From: Nemopilema nomurai
Lineage: Eukaryota > Cnidaria > Scyphozoa > Rhizostomeae > Rhizostomatidae
DNA length: 64,000 bases
NCBI GenBank assembly: GCA_003864495.1
Contig: ML133436.1
Coordinates: 1,531,756-1,595,755, forward strand
Direction: 5' to 3'
Shown here: piece after piece, positions 1 to 19,871 of the stretch
Numbering within the stretch: position 1 is the first letter of the stretch
Layout of the letters: each line of letters opens with the position of its first letter
Notes under the pieces: model-generated
Told to the model about the DNA's origin: nothing
The model's input: only the letters and a program-made list of their open reading frames with translations
Databases searched by the model: none
Program-made: the position numbers and the translations under genes

Positions 1-3000
1 TATTTGTACGAAAAATTTGTCATCTAAGTTTGGCGAATCGATGTTGATGTTTGTTATGCATCCGTAGATGATGCCATGTAAGTGCTGTTCATTGGGTCTA
101 TCGTGGATCCACTGTTGAACCTTTTCTATTGTGTAGACATCTGTGATTTCGGCGACTTTGGAAATAAAAACAGAGTTGATAATGTACTGCTACCTAAAAG
201 AGTTGATAATGTACTCACCCAACATTCCTCCACAAGTTTCACTAGACTAAAAGCTGAACTAAAAAAGGTTAATCCTCGAAGTAAGCAAAAGCATTTATTG
301 AACGTATAACAGTTTTATTTAGAGCTAGTCTATTTTGAAGAAAATGAATCGACTGAACCACTGAGTCATTTCAGTGCATGAAACTTAAGTGGTGCACGCC
401 TACCAGTGCAGGTCAGGCAACTTGGTCACAGTGGTACAGAGAGTTCCTTATCAATATGGTACGCCTGTCTATTAATTAGATGTAAATAATTGGTAGGGTC
501 GACGAGAGATAGTATCTATGACGATCAATGAGACATCTTATTATACTGTTAGTTAACAAGCAGGCTCTGACAAGGCTCATATCATTTGCCTTGTGACGTC
601 ATGACAATCTAGCCAATTCACTATCTCACCGCACTTCGTTTACATCCGGCACTTTAGGTATCATAGGAGCCATGAAGGATCATTGTCGTAGTGAAAGGAG
701 TCATGGGAGAGTTCTTACGTGGCAGTGTTTGTGGATCAACCATGAACTGATCGTCAAATACATCGATGGTTTGAGCATAATTGTACAACAAGTGTGCATC
801 TGGAATGTCTGAAAAAGAACTTTCACTTTAGGGCTGGCTCTTTAAAGAGAACCTTCACTATAGAGCTAGCTCTTTAAAGAGAACCTTCACTATAGAGCTA
901 GCTCTTTAAAGAGAACCTTCACTATAAGGCTGGCTATGTATCTACCTTGATTGGTATTGTAACAAACTGAGATGGTTTGCAAAACCTACAAGCCAAAGTT
1001 GCGTCTAAGCTAATGAATTAATGTGTTACAATGCTTACAAGTTTTTCTGAATTGTTGTCTTTCAGCGTGAAATATGCATGACAAAAAACCCGGGGCACAA
1101 TGAAAATGATGACTATGGTAGTAGCGATGATTATAATCAATGATTTAAGTATAATTGGTATATCAACTAAATTCTTTTACGTGCTTGAGAATTTCCTACA
1201 GTAGTTCAATAATTTTTTAGTTTTGTAGGCAACAGGATTTCTTACGATGATTCGTAGAGACTCAAACTCACTACCTCTGACTTTGTTCGTCAAGTGCTCT
1301 ACCGCTGAGCTATCGGGTCATGCTTTCAATTCTACAGCTCTAAGTCTAACATTTGCATTTTCTGTTAGAAATCAGACTCAGGTAATAGTACAAACCAGGA
1401 TTAACAGTTATTATAGTCTTCCCATCGCAAGTTGCTACCATCCTCTTCTTGAATTCATCATATTGCGCTTTCACATCGGCAAAGAACAAAACTGAAAGCA
1501 AATGAAATACTCAAAGAAGCATTCTAAACCAGGAAACTGTAAGCACAATAATGTGGGCAAAAAGAGACTAATATTACCCACAACTGATTAGAAAATTACC
1601 TCTTAATAAACAGGTGTATTCTCTATGGAAATCCTGATCATTATTATATTTGGCAAATTTTAATACTGCTGATAAAATCGGAAATTTTTCAATTTGATCT
1701 GGATGCATTTGAGCTTCTATAGCCTTGAAGCCAAGGGTTGAAGGATCTCAAGAAATTATGTCTTGGAGCTAGTCGTGTATTAACTTTTAAAGAAGTAAGG
1801 CTTGGCTTCCTCCATTGATAAAGTTGCTTTTTCTCTTTTGTATAGAAACTTCCCTTGAAAAGAGCTCGTACAAATGATACTTCGTTCTAGTGACTCATTG
1901 TGTGGTTGCTTGATGAATTGACGACTTTCTTGAAAAAAAATTATATAACAGGAGAGTCTTATGCGCATTCCGTCGATTGGCTATGAAAATGCTTTTGATC
2001 AGCTACGGTAACAGATGTACTGCTTCATAAACTTTATGTAATTCTAATCGACAAGCCATTGAACAATTGTACATCTGCGTCTATCTGCAGGCCAACGGGT
2101 ATTGTTATTTCAGTACATGTTAAGTCTTCATGATTTTAATTCTCTACTTACAACACGAAAAAAAATGCAAGACTCCAATATCTTTTAATGCACTGTAATA
2201 CTTTGGAAGCTAGACAAGGCGTATAATGATCAGATTATCTGTTTTTTCAAGTGTTTTGCCTTGGATGTGGAAATACTTCCACCGTTTCTTTCAAGCTTTT
2301 AATCAGCTTAATCTAACTTCTACAGCTTTGCTTAATAAGAACACCGTAATCTGACGCGACTTCTAGCATTGGCCAAATACAACACCGCAAAATTGCATCG
2401 CTGTGACTAACTTGAAGTTTCGTTATTCTTAATCATGATATCAATATCCTGTAAATGAGGTTATATTAGAGACGGCGTATCTAATAACATGAAATGATTA
2501 CCTGTCTCGTGAGAATTCCAGCCGTCAGCTAGCCAGCTTAGCTCTTCACTCCAGCTAAGAAAAATTAGATGTTCTTTTACAATGAAACAAGACAGCTTAA
2601 AGGGGATGATTTGAAAGCATCAGACTAAATTTCAGTATTGATGTTAGAGCTACGAGAATTTGCTAAAAGCTAAAAAACTCTCAATACAAGGATGCACTCC
2701 AGCATACGACCCAGAAACGATTACGACTTCTGTTGGAAGACTTTTGTCTCTTCTGGTAACTTTTGACTTTTGTCTATTGTGAAAAACGTAAGAGCGAGTT
2801 TTGTTGATGTCTGTTTTGAATACTCAGAATGCTAAAAGCAATAAAGCCAAGGCTTCAGTTCAACTCACATTATAATTGGAAAAGAGACACAGCTTTCGTC
2901 GAAAACCGTCACTTCTCTTCTCTGAATGGTTTTCCCCGTTTTTGTCACAATTTCTCTTGGACTTCCACTCTAAAGAAAAACCACTTGCTCTTAATGCAGA

Positions 3001-5064
3001 AACAAAATTGGGTTTCTAAACACAGCTTTTTGATCCAAAGAATCGTATATGAAGGCATGATTCACAAAATGAGACCTCAAACAGTAAGTGACAGTCATGA
3101 TTGAGAAACAGTCATACATCCCTCAGCACCACCAGCAGATTTAGATGAAGCCCGTCGAGGTTGGCTCCGCTAGCGATGACGTCACCAAGCTTGTAATAAT
3201 CCTCGCCTTCCTTCACTGGCATGAAGGCAAAGGATGTGAAATCGTCAATGCTGCACCGCTCTATCGTCGCATGAGTTTCATTGGCGACAATGTTGAACTG
3301 GCTGAAAGAAATGTTGTAACAAATTGTTAGTTTCTTTATCCCAGATGTGATAGGACACTACATATTCATAGCGACTTATTTCGTATTCATTTAGGCCCAA
3401 TTTTTCACGCTACTATTTTTATATCTCGTTCATTCGCTACATGTCGTCAAATATAATAGAATAGAGACTATTTCTCTTTTCTGTTATCTTTGATGTCCTT
3501 AATATTCATTCCCACTCTTTTTATAACTAATGAATTAGAAAAAAGAAAATACATAATAATCTTTAATATTTATTTGAACTATACGTCATATAAATGGGGA
3601 AAATTCACCTAGGCGTCCATGGGTTGAATCTCTCCTCCGCTGGGGTGTTTTGCTTGTTTTGGACCATGACATTTTTAATCGCAACTGAAAGAAACCCCGT
3701 CTGACGTTTATCAAACTAACTTCTTATCTTTGGATTTCATGGCAATGTATCGTTACATTGTACATCACAACTATGATTAATAAATGTAACACAATCAATT
3801 GGTTCGATAATAATATTTTATGTAAGGAACAAGTGAAGTGGACCACCCCTTTCTGGCAAATCATAGAAAAGTGCCCCTTCAAAATCCAAAATGGCGATGG
3901 TCATGCCAGAAAGTTGGTCATGAATCGGGGAACTTAAGGTTGAATGGGAATTTTGACCAAATTTGAAAATGTTAAACAAACGTGTTATGGAGATAAAGTT
4001 GGTCAAAAAAGTATAGTTGGTCACTTTTCTGAACGCCCCTGCAAACTAAATGGTCTAGGCACATCACTGGTTAAAATTAATCCACTGGATTGGCTAGTTT
4101 ACACTGCCTATTGGCACGACCAATGATCTCCATCACCAGACACATTGGTTTGATCAGGTGACAGAGCTTTGAGTACTGCACGTTACAAGAGAGCCCCGCA
4201 TACTAAAAGGTGTTTCAGCTAATATTCGTAGTTCGTGCGTCACAAGATCCACATTTACTTTGCTTGTGAACTAATTATCTTTAATTACCAATTATGTTTA
4301 ACTAAATACGCTTCAACTGTTAAATGTGTGATTTAAATTCACCAATCAAAATTAGATTGATTGCATGTACGAACCAGCATCCCCGATTCTGAATGATTTT
4401 GCGATGTCATTAATAAATGATTCACTGCCCCAGCACGTGACATTCGCAAAGTCAGCAACTGAGTCTCTCAAAACAAAAGAAAGTTGCCATCGCATCTGTG
4501 AAGTATCTGTTGAAAAAAAATTGTTTTATACATTAAACATTATAATTTTTACGCAGGAATAAGTGGGGAAAGAGGTGGGTAACGGTTTTGCTACAGTGGC
4601 ATCCTTCGGGCAAATACCACAGAAGTATTTGTCACAGTTTGGTATCGTAAAGCAAATTGTGAAAGTAGCTTTAATGAAGCAAAAATTCATTATTGTTTGA
4701 TTCAATGGTTTGTTCACTTGACTTTGACTGAACTTGAGACACCAGTACAAAACGTTGGCTTAAATCCTAAAAGTTCCACTGTTTGTTGCCTAAAATCAAG
4801 AGGGACTTTTAGCCATTTCCATAAACAAAATGGGCGTTATATGTAGAAGGGAAATCCAGTTTTAATTGTGATGATATGAATTTTAACTTTCAAGATGAGG
4901 AAGGCCTCAAAGCTGTCTCATGGAAAGGCAATGCACAGCTATAGCCAAAATGCTTCGAAGACTACAATCAAAAGTTTAGAGGAAAAACTTGGCCAAATGT
5001 GTTAAGGCGCACTTACTCTTTCTGTCGACAAACGATCTTGCATCTTGTTTTGCAATAATGATCC
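1..5064 (-). CDS. MEIOB: MEIOB, meiosis-specific ssDNA-binding OB-fold protein (partial, runs off left edge)
   Basis: MEIOB is an RPA1 paralogue that binds single-stranded DNA with SPATA22 in meiotic nuclei and is needed for crossover repair. Modelled exons, in transcription order: 5064-5017 (GIIIAKQDARSFVDRKS), 4506-4375 (RWQLSFVLRDSVADFANVTCW), 3684-3609, 3301-3118 (MPVKEGEDYYKLGDV), about 2766-2725 (VTRRDKSLPTEVV), 2554-2502 (WSEELSWLADGWNSHE), 1491-1396 (FFADVKAQYDEFKKRM), 808-719 (DIPDAHLLYNYAQ) and 155 to the edge (ITDVYTIEKVQQW). Phases agree at most junctions, and each block aligns in order with vertebrate MEIOB, including the motifs VKExxDYYxLGD, TIITxNPxDIPxA and DVYTxE. Unresolved: the N-terminal exon carrying the start, and a short exon before 2554 (a patch near 2605-2640 could supply it). 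The C-terminal zinc-binding OB region lies beyond the window. No single ORF shows this gene; it appears only after splicing by eye. Confidence 0.88.
840..935. repeat. 32-bp tandem repeat, 3 copies
   Basis: Three near-identical 32-bp units begin CTTTAAAGAGAACC and contain the palindromes CTTTAAAG and AGAGCTAGCTCT. A degenerate partial copy precedes them at 819-839. The array lies in a MEIOB intron, just upstream (in the gene's direction) of the acceptor at 809. Confidence 0.85.
1248..1318 (-). repeat. tRNA-derived SINE head (degenerate tRNA-like sequence)
   Basis: Read on the minus strand, this holds a perfect pol III box A core (TAGCTCAGCGGTAGAGC, 1296-1312), a possible 5-bp anticodon stem, and a degraded box B (GAGTTTGAGTCTC near 1256-1268). 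The acceptor and T-stem pairing is poor, the anticodon loop lacks the usual U33, and no CCA-side stem closes. It is better read as a tRNA-derived SINE head or a dead tRNA than as a functional tRNA. It lies in a MEIOB intron. Confidence 0.55.
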
Positions 5065-6889
5065 CTGCAACAGTCTATGGTCAAATGTCATCATTCCACG
5101 AGTAAACAATAATGCAACTCACGATTTGATTAAAATTCATTGCTTAAAGTGAATATTTCATTTTCAGTAGACCAGAGTGAGTAAACGCCCCAATAGGGGG
5201 ATATATAATTAAAAATTCTTTGCTCGCTTCCTTTATTAAATCTTATTTCCGAATCTACATCAGAATTGAACTAATATCCGCTCTAAACTCACTCCTTTCA
5301 AAACTCCAGGATGCAGAGTAGCTATACTCTCTCTTGCTGTTCCTACGCCTGATTGCATGTTCAGCGCACTGCCATCTGGCCACTGAAAATGGTTGTTAGC
5401 GAAATCGTTTCGCCTCATGGTTGTTGTACTAAACGCTGTGTCAATCTTTACTAAAACATTGAAGCGAAGATAATGTTTACGATTGATTAACAACTTATGA
5501 GTGGGCCTAAGAAGAAAAATGACACTGGCAGGGTACAAAAGGCTGCGCAAGAAAGTAACAAAGTATTTGCCAAAGTAAGGCAACAAAAATAAATATAAAA
5601 ACTTTTATTTAAAAAATATTTAAGTGTTAGGTCTATTCCATAACGAATTCAAAGAAATTAACTACTGTAGTTATAATATGATTTCACCATAAATGTACAC
5701 GATAGGAGCAAGTCTCGTTATTTTCACAATACTTTCAACAGTAAAAAATATCCATGTATAGAAAATATTAGATGGTCTCAAAATTAATATAAAACCAGAA
5801 CCCGTTTTTAATAACTGTAATATTGAAAAACATAAGAAAAAGTATCAAAGTTTATTTACCTCTGCAAATTTTAAGAATTTAATTTCAATTTGTACGCGTG
5901 ACTCGAAATAATATGGCGCGAAACTGGGTACCAGTCCCCTAGAAGTTCTTGGATTTCTGGATTTCTAGGAATGGGAGACAGGAAGTGCAAAAGATTTTCA
6001 TCACACCCACCTCAACAGCAGCCTCTTCTTTTTAGACTAGTTCAGAAAGATTGTACACGAGAAATGGTGTAAATTATAAGCGCAGTAGTGCTTTAAAACT
6101 GAGTGCATTTCATCATAACAATCGAATGTAAGAGTACTACGACAGATGCAACAATATCAAGAACTTCTCTTGCTAGAAAGAAGCATGAAAAACTGCAAAG
6201 TTCTATTCAGTTTTTAGGCTTAAAAATTGGCCAAATTAAAATAATACATTATAACTTATAGCCATGATAGGGTAAGAGACATTACTTCAGTCTTACTAGT
6301 GTTTAATGAACCAAATCAATATTATACCAGTCTGATACAATTCTAATATATTATCATTTAATACCAAATTTAAAATGAATTGATTATGAAAATAGAACGA
6401 GAAAAGATAAAACAGATGAGTGTCTCGATAAACAAACATGTACCTAAATCAATTAGAATTTTCTATCAATTTAACAAAATAAATCTCTTTTAATCACAGA
6501 AATTTACTTTTCAAGTAAAGTTCTTCCTACAAGGTTACTTATTTGAATAACTGCATGTTTCACTGACAGTTGAAACAGTAATGAAAATACACGTTTTAAC
6601 AAAAATGCTTACCAAAAAATTTGCTAGCAAATGGAGGATAATAAAGTGACAAAAACTGGTACAACTATAACAATACTAAAGATAGATTTTCGTGGCTTTT
6701 GAGAAAAAACCTTCTTGCCAGTAAAACCCAAATGTCTGTTAAATAGCTTTTGACATAACAATCAAGCCCCAAAACATACCAATAGCTAAGTACAGCTAAT
6801 TATACATACGATGACGGAGAGCAGTTCGCCCTAGTATCAAAACAGTGTTTACGAGTATCAAAAATAAGGGAACCACTAGGGGCAAGCGT
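5065..6889. other. MEIOB 5' region and ADAP 3' flank
   Basis: No complete gene is supported here. The missing MEIOB first exon should lie on the minus strand somewhere in 5070-5920. A 108-codon minus-strand ORF at 5260-5586 is open but gives no recognisable family match. The 5' boundary may be near 5915-5923, where an E2F-type site sits. The 6000-6889 part is AT-rich and probably contains the ADAP 3' untranslated region. Confidence 0.5.
5915..5923 (-). promoter_or_regulatory. E2F-like site, candidate MEIOB promoter element
   Basis: The minus strand reads TTTCGCGCC, an exact fit to the E2F consensus TTTSSCGC. It sits about 850 bases upstream of the first resolved MEIOB exon. E2F6 and related factors are known to control meiotic genes in mammals; applying that here is inference. 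Confidence 0.35.
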
Positions 6890-14533
<7,644 letters not shown>

Positions 14534-15364
14534 TGCAATCTGTTAGGGCTAGGCCAAGCTGCCTTTCTCAACTCTAGGTAATGTCAAATTGCATACCAAG
14601 TATTTCTGAAGAGTTTTTGCATTGTTCTTCACGATTGTTTTGCTTGCAGCCTCTATTTCAATTTGCCTCGAGCTGGATATGGTTTACACTTCTGTTGTCG
14701 GGTGAAAAGCGTGGTAAGACTTGTTTTGATATTCGCTATAACCATTTGAAATAAACGCAGTGATTACTCAGCTATAAGAATGAATTACCCTAGGTAAACA
14801 TGTTGGCGAAAGGAGCACACCTGCCTTCATCAATTAGATCCCATCGTTTCCTCGGAAACTTGAATGAATAAAGCTTGTGCCTAGATAAACTATTGATCAT
14901 CAAATTCAAGTGACCAGTGGATTGATAACTTTACTTCAAGGATGTAAGATAAGATAAATTAAGTATCACTTGTGACTGGAGAAGGAAAGAAATACAAACT
15001 GTATTTTTAAATGAACGTTAGGATTGTTATGCCGTTAATTACGTTGCTGTTCACAATCAGAGCTAACACTTAGATACGGCCATGAAAATATGTATGTTTC
15101 CTTTGAAATCATTCATGCTAATATCCAGCTATAATATACATTTTGCACCATGCTAACCATATGCTGCAAAAGTCGTAGGTTTAAGAGTACTGTACACAAA
15201 ATGCCCCTCAGCTTTCCATTATTTCACCCTAATCCTCATTTTCTTACATTGCATTTGCTTTCCTAGTTTCATGTCACTAAAGCTAAAGAACAATAAGAAC
15301 ATCTTAGCCATAAAGAAAGGAAAATTGGTCTTATTAAAACGTTAGTTCACTGGGTGCTTATGAT
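14534..15364. other. divergent intergenic region between ADAP and the KNOP1-like gene
   Basis: The start codons of ADAP isoform a (minus) and the KNOP1-like gene (plus) face away from each other across about 1.2 kb. I see no gene in this part. The half next to the KNOP1-like gene is occupied by a retroelement tail starting at 15365. Confidence 0.6.
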
Positions 15365-15705
15365 TTAGTGACAACAATTTTTGTATAATTGGGCAAGGTA
15401 GGTCATCCTTTCACCTAGGTTTTTTGGAGTCTGTCTATATTTCAATGGAAAATCCCATTCTTTGTAGACAGAAAGAGTTCGTCTTTTCCCTTGGGCTCTT
15501 CTAAAGTTAGGTGTTAAGTAATGCAGATTGGTCAATTATAACCAATCACATGCTCTGCTTATTACCCTCTAGTGTTTTCGATCCGCAACTGGCTATTTAT
15601 TCTGTCAGCTTTTGGTTATTTTCTGACGTTTCCATACTCTGAGGAGTGACAGACGAAAAAGTACTTTAATTATTCAAAAACTAGTTTGCTTTTTCTTGCC
15701 ATAAT
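15365..15705 (+). mobile_element. Penelope-like retroelement 3' end, 5'-truncated (copy 1)
   Basis: The plus strand encodes the tail of a reverse-transcriptase polyprotein: RSSFHLGFLESVYI, then CRQKEFVFSLGLF and a TAA at 15502-15504. The pattern (...FHL.VLE..YI....P.LCRQKEFVFSLGLF, stop) is what I recall from GIY-YIG-type Penelope-like elements in anthozoans; the family name is recall, not a search. About 200 bases of 3' UTR follow, with an inverted CCAAT pair (ATTGG 15527-15531, CCAAT 15542-15546). The same sequence recurs at 27679-28035. Only the 3' end is present, as expected from incomplete target-primed insertion. Confidence 0.65.
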
Positions 15706-15778
15706 AAGAAAATCGCATTTGGTAAATCCAAAACATCATGATGATATTTCATTCTCCATTAGGTAAATCAATTGTAAA

Positions 15779-17584
15779 ATGGAGGGTGAATGTTTACAAA
15801 ATGAACACAAAAAGAAAAAGAAGAAGTCAAAAAAAGAACACAGAGAAAAAAATGTAGAAAAACACATTGAACTTGAAAAAAGGGATATAGATAAGAAACA
15901 GGCTATGGAAAAGCCAAGAAAAAGAAACAAAGAGAAAGATAGGAATGAAACCCAAGAAGAATCAACAGATTCTTCAGGAAGTAATCAAAAGAAAAAGAAG
16001 AAGAAGAGAAAGCATGAAAAATTAGAAGATGGTACTGAAATGAAGGGCCTACAAGATATTGAGGAAGAGGTAAAAAAGAAAAAGAAGAAAAAGAAAGACA
16101 GGCAAGAGGCAAAAAGCGATAATGAAAAAAGCACCTTGACTGAATCTCCTAGTGTTAAGCTGAGGAAAGAGGTAAACATCTAATAAAGTGTTGTTATTTA
16201 TAAATATGTTATTTATAAATATGTTAATTATTATGTTCACAAATTGTAATACAGCATACCCTTATGTTACATCATTCTCGGTTTTGACAGCTTTTCAGAT
16301 ATGGCATATAAATATACCTGATCCCTTCATAGTTTGCAAACAGATCACTAGATTTTTTTATTATTTAAACATTTTGAATACATTGCAATGGAAGGGGATA
16401 ATAGCTAAGTATCCAACAGCTATTTGTTCAATGAGGCTGATACAATTGGAAAAGTTCAATAGTCGTGACATACACTTGAGAATTCTGAGGCACCAAATAT
16501 CTGTACTTTTGCATCAAATGTAAATACTTTGTAGATATTAATTTTTTTTGTGCAAGTCAGGTAAAATGCTATTCAAAAATAATTTCTTCTTATCATTACA
16601 AATGTCCAACTTTGGTCCTTGGTTATGTGGTTGCATTTGCTTGTGCCAAATACTCCAGATAACCACTTCAGATTAGAGAGATGTCAACTGAGGATTGCGT
16701 TTGAAGCTATTCAGAGCTTTTAGTTTTAATTTTCATGTTTGCATGGTGCATATACAATAATAGCCCCATATGCTCTGCTCTCTATGTTCCAATTTGAAAG
16801 CATATGATTGACATTACACAACTGAGTCAGGAAAGACAGTACACAAATAATCGATAAGTAGAATTTTATGCTTGTTGATGGAAAATTGTTGATGTCAATA
16901 AATGAATGATGAATCTTGAATTTTTATTAAACAAATGAATGAACAATGAATCTTTAGATCATTTTAAGAATCTGCATCCATAGTTTTCTGCACTCAGTTC
17001 TACACAACCACATTCTGGTAGCATACAAGAAAAAAGTATGCAACACTTAAATCAAACCATCTTAAATTTTATGTAGGCACATATCTTTGAGCCTACAAAA
17101 ATGATAACTGACTTTGAAGAGCTTTTAACCCCTGTCACTGAGAATTCCTATAGTCTAAAATTCTACAACTCTTTATCTAATTAATTTGATGCTATATATA
17201 AATTTTCTCAAGTGTGACCTTTTAATTGCCAATTTTCAGGAAAAAGCAGATGTTGGACAATGGGGTAAAGCATCTTTTGAGTCTGAAGAGCAAAAAAATA
17301 AATTCATACGGCTCCTTGGTGGGTTCAAGAACAAAGGAAAATCAGAGGAAGATAAAGGAAAAACAAGTTTTTTTCAAGGTGTGAAGAAATTTAACAGTGC
17401 TGCCATGAGTAAAGATGAAGAAACAAAGTTGAATACAAAACTGGAGACGCAATATCACCAAGCATTTGATACCTCAAGAAATAAAAGAGGCCTTGGACTT
17501 GGTTATGACCCAAACCAAGACAGAAGCTTGAAGACATTTCATATTGATAAAGAGGAAGCTTCAAAGTCTATAAAATTTGAATGA
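15779..17584 (+). CDS. KNOP1: KNOP1-like lysine-rich nucleolar protein with SMAP domain
   Basis: Two exons, 15779-16171 and 17240-17584, join in phase 0 (donor GAG/GTAAAC, acceptor TTTTCAG/GAA) to give 245 residues. The N-terminal half is almost entirely Lys/Glu-rich with several KKKKKK runs, as in nucleolar proteins. The C-terminal half carries the small acidic protein (SMAP) domain signature: QWGKASFESEEQKNKFIRLLGG, then KDEETKLNTKLETQYHQAFD, and the GLGLGYDP end. That architecture (basic low-complexity head, C-terminal SMAP domain) fits KNOP1/TSG118 better than C11orf58/SMAP, where the domain is N-terminal and the tail acidic. The role in the nucleolus is not well defined even in mammals. 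An extra middle exon in the 1.07-kb intron cannot be excluded. The 3' end is 137 bases from the stop codon of NAT9 on the opposite strand. Confidence 0.75.
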
Positions 17585-17721
17585 TGATACTTTTAGGTTG
17601 CTCTATATACTTTTTTCATGCCTCAGATTTTAATTGTGCTCAGAAACAAAAGCACAGAAATCATACTGAATTTATAGACACATCAATTTTCATAAAGAAT
17701 ATTTTTCCTAAAAAATTGAGG

Positions 17722-19871
17722 CTAATTCTCCTCAAGTGGATAGGAACCCATGTGTAGACATGAAATCTTGCTTCCAAATTTGTCATGGAATGAGTCTTTG
17801 TTGACTTGGATAGAAAAAGTGGACTGGTTAAAAATGGCTGTCTCCTTTGTCTAAAACAAAGATAATATGTGTTGGTCAACCCTGCTTAGAACATATAAAA
17901 GTTTTCAACAAGAAGTTTTTTCATACTCTACTTATCAAAGCCCATGAAATTTGATGCAGAAAAATGCAGGTAATGATCAATATCAATCTATTGTGTGTTG
18001 AAGGAAAACTCAACAACCCCATTATTCTTGCATTGATTCTTTTATAAAAAAGATAAGTAACAGAACCTTTTTACAATGATACCTAAGATTTTGATTTCTT
18101 TTGACTTCTAAGATTTTGAGAACAATTTTGATTTCTTTAGAAATAACTAGAGGTATGTTTGAAAATAACATAATGGTCTTTACTTCTATGTATAAAGAAA
18201 AAAGGATACTATCAAAGATCACTACCAAGGTTAGAAATCAGGATATTCCTTGCTCTTTTTCACTTGGCTCATTATTTTCAATAGACTTAAGTACAAACCT
18301 TAAGGAACCCCAACTTGGTAAATAAAGCAATACTCTCTTTGTTTCCATTTCCAACAATAGCATTGAATTTCTCTATTCCAAGAAATGTATTTCCTGTATT
18401 CAAAAAAAGAAATTACAGTCACATGCTTTCAAGCTTTGTTTAGCAATAATGATTAATGTTTCATAGTTCACTATAAATGCTTACCGTAGTACAGCATAGA
18501 TAGCACTGCTTCTGTTCCTATGCCAAGCCCCCTTGATGTTGGTTCTAGAAAATAGAATTTTCTTTCGGCAAAGGATCCTTGATATTTTTATTTGTTTACA
18601 TACAATATCCCCAAATACAAACAGAACCATAACTTTTAAAACCACCTAGCCATTACAAGTTGATGAGTATAATCAAATAATTAAATTATTGTCAAGCATA
18701 ACTGAAAAAAACAAAAACCATTGCAGAAGTATAAAAAAATTTTAAACTTTGACAGGAAAAATTACCTGCAACCATAACCTCTACTTCAGCCTCTGTCCTA
18801 TCATCAGGGTTGTTTAAAAACAAATTGACATCTCCAACCATGGACTCTAGTTATAAGAAAAAACTATGTGACCACTAGAAAAAAAACTACGAAAGTAGGC
18901 AACCATAAATACTAGATTTTAAATGTAAAGTTCTGCATAAAAGGTTACTGCAATAACTTACTCTTTTCCAGGGCCCATTAAGTAAAGATAGTTTATATTT
19001 ACCAGATAATGTATTTACATAATATACCTTATTTAATATTATCTTTCTATTTCTGTTTGGGTCTGCCAGGTTTGCTCACAAACAAACATCATCTGAAAAA
19101 TTTTCTTCAAATACTTTGGTACCTTTTTATGCTGCAAGACCTTGACATAGTAACACCACAAGCATTGAAGTTAAAGGTGGATTTGACCAAAGAACCATAG
19201 AAAAGAACACTGAACAAAATGAGTATGATTGCCTGTGTCATTTTAACCTACCAATTTCGTCTCTGCTCTTTCCCCACCGTTCTTTTGCAAGAATTATGAA
19301 CGTACATTCTAGGTCAAAAGAGAATGCAATGCATTGGATAATTAAAAGCACAAATTCTATTAAAATTGTGTTGCTTTAGATTTAGGCCCAATATTGCCAT
19401 ATAAAGCAGCATATCAATAAATCAAATTAGAGCTGGCTTACTGTCATCATCATTGTACCACTTTTCCTGCATATCATACTCCTCTGTCAACGAGAGCCTT
19501 TCAGATGCAGTCTTTTCGAGCAGGTCCTCGCTCTGCATCCAGACATGGTATCTATTAATGGGCCCACGAGACATTTATTCACTATTATAACAGCATTCGA
19601 ATATATTTCTACAATATGCAATAATTAAATTTGCTACAGATATCGACAATGAGTTCCAGCATTTAATCGAACGATAGAGAAAGATTTAATTTCTCTGCAA
19701 CAAATCGTTACACTTTGATTAAAAGGAAATTATGGTTGGTAATACAGGGAAAAGCATAAGACAGATTAAAATTCAACTAGCATTTTAGTCATACTTTGGA
19801 ACATGCTCTTTTCGATATGGAACTAAAATCAAATTTTTCCCATGAATAACAGTTAATGCATTGACCTTCAT
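17722..19871 (-). CDS. NAT9: NAT9, GNAT-family N-acetyltransferase 9
   Basis: Seven exons: 19871-19795, 19551-19442, 19308-19252, 18846-18766, 18544-18485, 18393-18299 and 17850-17722. They join in frame to 202 residues (human NAT9 has 207). The start is set by MKVNALTVIHGKNLILVPY, matching the family N-terminus. Landmarks: KYHVWMQSEDLLEKTASE, DKCTFIILAKERW, MVGDVNLFLNN, the acetyl-CoA loop RGLGIGTEAVLSMLYYG (GNAT motif A, R/Q-x-x-G-x-G/A), and EKFNAIVGNGNKESIALF. An internal ATG at 19574 looks like a start but lies in the intron just before exon 2. NAT9 proteins are linked to microtubule stability in flies. The gene ends tail to tail with the KNOP1-like gene. Confidence 0.95.

Noticed and set aside
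1248..1318. A functional tRNA gene
   Set aside because: Poor acceptor and T-stem pairing and a degraded box B; better explained as a SINE head.
1596..1746. A well-bounded open segment on the minus strand (FKAIEAQMHPDQIEKFPIL) with the same phase as the next MEIOB exon
   Set aside because: The exon at 2554-2502 supplies the residues the family needs and has the same end phase; this segment has no MEIOB counterpart. It is kept only as a possible pseudo-exon.
5260..5586. A 108-codon minus-strand ORF as a gene
   Set aside because: No recognisable motif. An internal acceptor-like CAG shifts the plausible frame, and it may overlap the MEIOB 5' region; evidence is insufficient.
15903..16240. Several minus-strand ORFs rich in Phe/Ser/Leu
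   Set aside because: They are the reverse complement of the Lys-rich KNOP1-like exon (AAG/AAA repeats) and have no independent support.
19442..19574. ATG at 19574 as the NAT9 start
   Set aside because: The peptide before KYHVWM does not fit the family; an upstream exon (19871-19795) joined at 19551 gives the complete NAT9 N-terminus.
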